From assembly GCA_009746045.1 (NCBI GenBank), contig RPFO01000104.1:1957948-2021947 (forward strand): a DNA stretch of 64,000 nucleotides. The letters are read 5' to 3'. Source of the stretch: Mesostigma viride. Lineage: Eukaryota; Streptophyta; Mesostigmatophyceae; Mesostigmatales; Mesostigmataceae. Under the pieces are notes generated by a model. The model saw only the letters and a program-made list of their open reading frames with translations, was not told the origin of the DNA and ran no database searches. This document shows, one piece after another, positions 58,979 through 64,000 of the stretch (positions are counted from its first letter, which is position 1; the number at the start of each line of letters is the position of its first letter). The position numbers were made by a program, and so were the translations under genes.

Positions 58979-59018
58979 ATCAAGGAGACAACCACGTACA
59001 TACATGGTCTCCTTGATA
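58979..59018. repeat. Inverted pair of GTCTCCTTGAT ends
   Basis: ATCAAGGAGAC and GTCTCCTTGAT are separated by about 18 nt, the same arrangement as at 1207-1242. Confidence 0.6.
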
Positions 59019-61125
59019 CATAGTCGACGACCACGTACGATATGTGAATGAATGAGCGAGATGACATGTGCACAGTCTCCCATATATACTCGTGACTGCA
59101 TGGGCTATGAGACTTACCGCACCATCCATGCACATCGTAAAAACGGTGAGGCATGTGCAACTTCTGCGACTTGTTCTAGCTTCGACTCAAATTAGGAGTC
59201 GGTCAAGGCATTAACCCATTAATGGTGATGAACTGATATGTGTAGCTCATGCGTGTGCCAAATTAATGGTTAAATAGTCGGACTTGCAACTGTAACGAAC
59301 CCGGAATTCAATTACGTTCCTAGCTGTGGCTTCCCTTTCCGGCATGAGAAAACCGGGAGTCTCTGCGCCCTTCTTGTTGTGAAGCAGTAGCAGTTGTGCA
59401 CAGGGATTGAAAACACTAGAAATGCTCTCGAGATCCGTGAATCCCCCTGCACCGGTCCCGGGCCCGTGCGCTTGACTTTACGCTTATTGATTTACGTCAG
59501 TACGTTCCACCATCGAGCAAGCTCACTAAGGTCAACCCCCTCGGGTCAAGCTAGAAAACTGGTGAGGATCGTTACCAGTTTACCTACTATAGATGCAGCA
59601 GTGCGACCCTTGCCATGCATGCACGCCGGCCTTCAGGTTCCGACACATGCGGACGTTCCTTGTTTTGCACGTCAAGCCTCCGCTGGCTGGCCATGCGCAT
59701 GGGCATCAAAATTGATAGATAGGGCCAGGTAATAATTGATAAATAGGATCAAGTAATAAGTGACGGGTATGTCAAAACCCGCTTTTTAACAAATCTTGGA
59801 AACGAACATTTGCGTAGAATTCAAACAGAACCCCATGCCCTAATAGGGTCCAACCCCATACATTGTTATCATACTGGGCAGCGGATGCTAAACAGGATGC
59901 ACTCCACATCTGTACTCATACACGGCCTACGCGTGCGCCGCTAGACATAGGAAGGTCTTACTTGCGTTTCCGATGAACGGGCAGCTAGCAGCTATAGGGG
60001 CCCGTGTAGCATGATCACTAGGAGCACAGGATCACATGTACGAATAAACTGAACCCGGACTGATGAGGAAATGAGTCAAGGAAACTGATAAACCACGATT
60101 CCGCCGTGGCATCGAGCTGGGAACTCGTCCGGAGTCCAAAAGCCATCATGTATTTCTGCCTAGCTAGAACCGTAACTTCCGGACCTAGGCACCCGCACGA
60201 AAGCTAATTGTGTTTAGTCTATCGTCGCATCTGCACGAAAGGTGTACGTAGGCTATCGTCGCATGAGTCCAATTTGTAGGCATGCGCATCGAAATGAAAT
60301 CATCATGGTGGGCCGTGGACCCGTGGCGCATGGCATACCTAATAAGCTTTATGCTTCGTTCGTCTGTTTGTGTGGGTGCAGAAAGGGGAAGAAGGCGTGG
60401 ATTGATGGGATTCAGCATCCAGGGCATTCATTCACCACACAGCAGTCTTTGTTAATTGTCAACGGTAGCTTCAGCTGATGTCTCATGTCCGATGCCATTG
60501 GCGTATACGTAGACGCAAGAATTTCCAAAGTGCCTAATGCCTGGCGGGCATGCTGAGGTGGACTGGCTGCAGTGCTGCTGAGGTGGACCATGAGTACTCG
60601 GCCAGGAACTGACTCCCGGGAAAGAGTAGTGAAGAGAAACTATTGCGACCGTTCATTTAAGAATCTAGCGGCTGATGACGCGTACGAATACAGCCTTTGG
60701 ACGGTCGCGCCCATGTAGTCACAGAAAAATCTTGACGTGTGATGAGTCACCATCATGCCTGACGGGGGATTATAAATTACAGGAGAAGAAAGCTAGCGTG
60801 GCATGGAACCCATTCATGGCCCAGTCGCAAATCCTTCTAACTAGCGCAATTGCCGGTCTTCCTTTCCGGAGCTCGTCCCTGCTCGATGTGAATTGGTCGC
60901 ATGAGGCACTAGGTAGCCGGGGCGCTGATCAAGAGTTGCGAGTGGCTTCATGCCAGCCCGTCGCCCCAGGCGACAGCTCGGCCCAGGCGACAGCTCGGGG
61001 CGTCTGTACTGCTGTGCGGTGCGTTAGCATGCTGCGCAAACGTGTTGATTAGCATCAAATGCATACTTTCTGAGATACTGGCTTTAATAGAACATCGGCA
61101 AACAGTCTTGCACCAAACCGATAAC
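59019..61125. other. Intergenic region upstream of MMT
   Basis: Includes a diverged LINE family A 3' UTR piece at about 59320-59465 (GGGATTGAAAACAC and CCGTGAATCCCC). The last few hundred bases should hold the MMT promoter, but no motif can be named. No gene recognised. Confidence 0.4.
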
Positions 61126-64000
61126 ATGGACGCCCATGATTCCGCCGATATTTTTCTCAGCGTGGAAGCATTTCTGGAGAGCTGCCAAACCTCCGCAAGT
61201 CAGGCTTATGCGAATTTTAAGGCTATCCTGGCCCGCTTAGACGATCCATCTCTTCGCGTGCAGGCGCGTCGCTTCTTGGCCAAGATCGAGGACGCGCTTA
61301 GCGCACCTGCCGCTGGTGTCGATGATCCGCTCTCCTATTACCACTGCAAGTTTGTCGATCTGCCATTGTCCGGCGGGGTCGACTTTGGGGCTCTGGGCGA
61401 GTATGTCGCGGGGACGGCGGGACCGGGTCGAGGCGGGGAGACGCCGGTGCTTTCGACTCCTCGCGAGCCGACTACGCGCCAGCTGCGGTCCGTCGACGCG
61501 GACGACGAATCCTCCGAGTGGTCGGGCCGGCTCCAGAGCGTGAAAATGCTGGTCCTGCCTTCCATCTTTGTCCCTGAGAACTGGTCATTTACTTTCTACG
61601 AAGGCCTCAGGAGGGCCCCTGCGGCTTACTTTGCAGGGAGGGAGGTGATCGAGCTGGGCACGGGAAATGGGTGGATCAGCATCGCCGTGGCCATGGAGGC
61701 CTGCCCCCGCAAGGTAGATGCAGAACCAAGTATTGACGAGGAGTTGGAAGCCACGCAGCTTGCCTTTTGATGCTACGAAGTGCGCCTCAACTGATTTGGC
61801 CTCAACCGTGCACAATTGTTTTTCTATAATATTATGGGAGGATCCAAAAGCCTGCTGTTTAGGTTACCGCAACATGGCATGGTTGCGCATTAGTTCCCTA
61901 AGTTACCTAGTTTTGGCCCTTGATTTGGAAAGAATAAGTTTGGTCGGCCTATATGAGTTTCGTTGTGTAGCAACAGTGTTGATATTCCAAACAGCTTGCT
62001 TCCTTCTTCGCCCCCCTGCCCCCCCCGACCCCCTTCCCTCCCGGGGGGCATGCCCGCTCAAGCAGTAACATAGCAGTTAGCCATCTGTTGTCCCTCCCCT
62101 GCCTCCCCACCCTGCACCCACCCACCCACCCACCCACCCACCCACCCGCCCGCCCGCCCGCCCGCCCGCCCGCCCGCCCGCCCGCCCGCCCGCCCGCCCG
62201 CCCGCCCGCCCGCCCGCCCGCCGCCCGCCCGCCCGCCCGCCCGCCCGCCCGCCCGCCCGCCCGCCCGCCGCCCGCCCGCCCGCCCGCCCGCCCACCCACC
62301 CACCCACCCACCCACCCTGCGCAGATCATCGGCCCCAAATTTAACCCGCACTCCAAAGCACCAGCTGGCTGTCACAAAGTGTTCAACCCCCCTAGATATG
62401 GCCCTCTTCGTCCCCCCCCCCCCCTCCCCTTCCTCCCACTCCGATCATCAGGCTACGCGTCAGCCCACACTTCGTACTGTAGCAAGCAGCAGAGCTGTAA
62501 CTCATTATACCGTATATTCTATATTCAACATTAGGCCTCTCTTCGCCCCCCCACCCACCCCCACCCACCCCTGTTCCCCCCGCGAAGATCATCGGCCTCG
62601 ACATCAACCCGCGTGCGGTCGTCTGCGCGCGCATCAACCTCTACCTCAACGCGCTGAGGCGCGACGGATACCCCCTGCCGGGTCCCTGGAGCAAGTGGGG
62701 GGGGGCACCCACGCCGGCGTCCGGGGGTTCCTCCCCAGAGTACACAAGTAGCGGCGGCACGGGGCAAGAATGTGCTCCCCTTGACCTGGCCGCGGCTCAC
62801 AGCGGGGGGGCGCTGGGTGGGGCGGGGGCAGTGGCAGCCGCCCCCCCATCGTCTGGCATGTCGCCGCCGTCGGCCCCCCATATTGCGGCTGCCAGTGCGC
62901 CGGTCATGACGGCGTCACTGCTGGACATTGTGGAGTTCCATGAGTCGGACCTGCTCGGGTGGTGCATGGCACGGGGGACGCCAGCGGATACTATCATCGG
63001 GTGCATCCCGCAGGTAATAATGACAGTCTTCTATTGTTAGCATTTATTATTAGCGTTTTACTTCATTGTTAGCGTTTCGTGTGTGACAAGCTGGATAGTG
63101 GTGGCCGACACCAACATCAGGTGCTTGCTTACGTTGCTCGTTGTGTATCCGGGGCGGTGAATCCTGTACCTCCACCTGCCAGTTGCTCAACCCGGACCCG
63201 GACGCTTTGTTGATATCTGTGTTTGGGAATCGTCGTGTTGAGCCCATCCCTGTGGCAGGTGCTGAACCCCGACCCGGACGCCGTGCGCAAGATCATCTCG
63301 GAGAACCAGAGCGAGGACTTTTTGTATGACCTCAGCAACTACTGCAGCCAACAGGTATGACCTCAGCAACTACTGCAGCCAACAGGTATGACCTCAGCAA
63401 CTACTGCAGCCAACAGGTATGACCTCAGCAACTACTGCAGCCAACAGGTATGACCTCAGCAACTACTGCAGCCAACAGGTATGACCTCAGCAACTACTGC
63501 GGCCAGCAGGTATGCCATCAGCGGGTACTGCTGCGAGCAGGTATGACATCAGCGGGTACTGCTGCGAGCAGGTATGACATCAGTGGGTACTGCTGCGAGC
63601 AGGTATGACATCAGCGGGTACTGCTGCGAGCAGGTAGGGCCACTGACCATGTCCATGTCGCAGCAGCCAGCTGACTAGTAGTTGTCGCATAGGGGCATCC
63701 ATTAACTGTTGCAACTTGAATATTATAACAAATACAATGAGACAACCATCCTATAGTAGTATAAGCATAACACAGATGGTGGCTACCCTAGTGGCTTCTA
63801 TGTGGCTACATGTGCCAGCGCTAGACTAAGTCAACAGTGCAATCCTAACACAGATAGCGGGTGCCCTAGTGACTACTATTCGGCTACATTTGCCAGGGCT
63901 AGACTAAGTCAACAGTGCAATCCTAACACAGACAGCAGGTGCCCTAGTGACTACTATTTGGCTACCTTTGCCAGGCACTCCTCGCAGGACTATATATGTC
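61126..64000 (+). CDS. MMT: Methionine S-methyltransferase (MMT), 5' part, continues past the window
   Basis: MMT converts methionine and S-adenosylmethionine to S-methylmethionine, a sulfur transport form and a precursor of DMSP in some plants. Three exons are visible: 61126-61713, 62588-63013 and 63259-63354, all phase 0. The first has VEAFLESCQTSASQAYANFK, LPSIFVPENWSFTFYEGL and SAM motif I VIELGTGNGWISIA (174-187). The second has GLDINPRAVVCARINLYLNA, a Gly/Ala/Ser-rich insertion of about 60 residues not found in plant MMT, then VEFHESDLLGW and IIGCIPQ. The third has VLNPDPDAVRKIISENQSED and LYDLSNYCSQQ. The remainder of the methyltransferase and the C-terminal aminotransferase-like domain must lie beyond 64000. 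An in-frame Met at 61042 is a less likely start. Confidence 0.92.
62111..62315 (+). repeat. (CCCA)n-(CCCG)n-(CCCA)n tract in MMT intron 1
   Basis: About 50 tetranucleotide units in a symmetric arrangement: CCCA runs flank a long CCCG run with two one-base deletions. It ends just before a pseudo-acceptor GCGCAG. Confidence 0.97.
63324..63634 (+). repeat. 31-nt exon-end cassette repeated nine times in MMT intron 3
   Basis: The last 30 nt of exon 3 (YDLSNYCSQQ) plus the donor G form a 31-nt unit. Nine further copies follow head to tail from 63355 to 63633, each ending CAG/GTATG except the final CAG/GTAGG. The first four are identical to the exon, the fifth has two changes, and the last four form a diverged subtype (ATCAGCGGGTACTGCTGCGA). 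Confidence 0.98.
63720..63985 (+). repeat. ~78-bp tandem repeat at the window end
   Basis: About three copies of a unit containing AGACTAAGTCAACAGTGCAA and then TCCTAACACAGA..GG.GCCCTAGTG, probably still within MMT intron 3. Confidence 0.8.

Noticed and set aside
62058..62375. Gly/Arg- and Pro-rich open frames
   Set aside because: Products of the CCCG/CCCA tetranucleotide tract in an MMT intron.

Overview
This is a nuclear window from a eukaryote, most likely a flagellated green alga. Six protein-coding genes were reconstructed by hand from intron-exon structure, protein-family motifs and splice phase. They are a GH63 processing alpha-glucosidase I (MOGS), an NXPE-like PC-esterase, a GT29 sialyltransferase-like enzyme with EGF repeats, the ciliary coiled-coil protein CCDC113/CFAP263, a plastid-type FAD5/ADS desaturase, a class 2 truncated hemoglobin, and the 5' part of methionine S-methyltransferase (so seven loci, the last one cut by the window end). 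Plant-type MMT, a desaturase with a plastid-like leader and a TTTAGGG-like internal repeat point to the green lineage. CCDC113 points to a motile cilium. The species is not identified; a prasinophyte such as Cymbomonas or Pyramimonas would fit but this is inference.

Layout. 1-1.3 kb: decayed LINE and dispersed repeats. 2.26-12.42 kb (-): MOGS, seven exons. 13.5-15.2 kb (+): single-exon esterase, head-to-head with MOGS. 15.8-22.4 kb: nested LINE debris with a probable 1.8-kb inserted element. 22.8-33.3 kb (-): EGF-GT29 gene. 34.5-41.4 kb (+): CCDC113, head-to-head with it. 42-50 kb: LINE block (a long RT ORF, ORF1 copies, several 3' tails) plus a 586-bp foldback element. 50.8-52.5 kb (-): desaturase. 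54.1-56.8 kb (+): truncated hemoglobin, head-to-head with it. 57-61 kb: intergenic DNA with repeats. 61.1-64 kb (+): MMT, running off the end.

The genes do not form an operon-like pathway. MOGS (ER), the GT29 enzyme and the esterase are probably all secretory-pathway enzymes of glycan processing or modification, but that is a thematic link only.

The most unusual signal is in the introns. In four genes, short copies of the edge of an exon, including its splice site, are repeated inside the adjoining intron. Copies of an exon 3' end lie downstream of that exon, and copies of an exon 5' start lie upstream of it. The clearest case is a 31-nt unit at the end of MMT exon 3, repeated nine times. 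This 'exon-edge echo' pattern recurs at about fourteen splice junctions and is the best candidate here for something undescribed.
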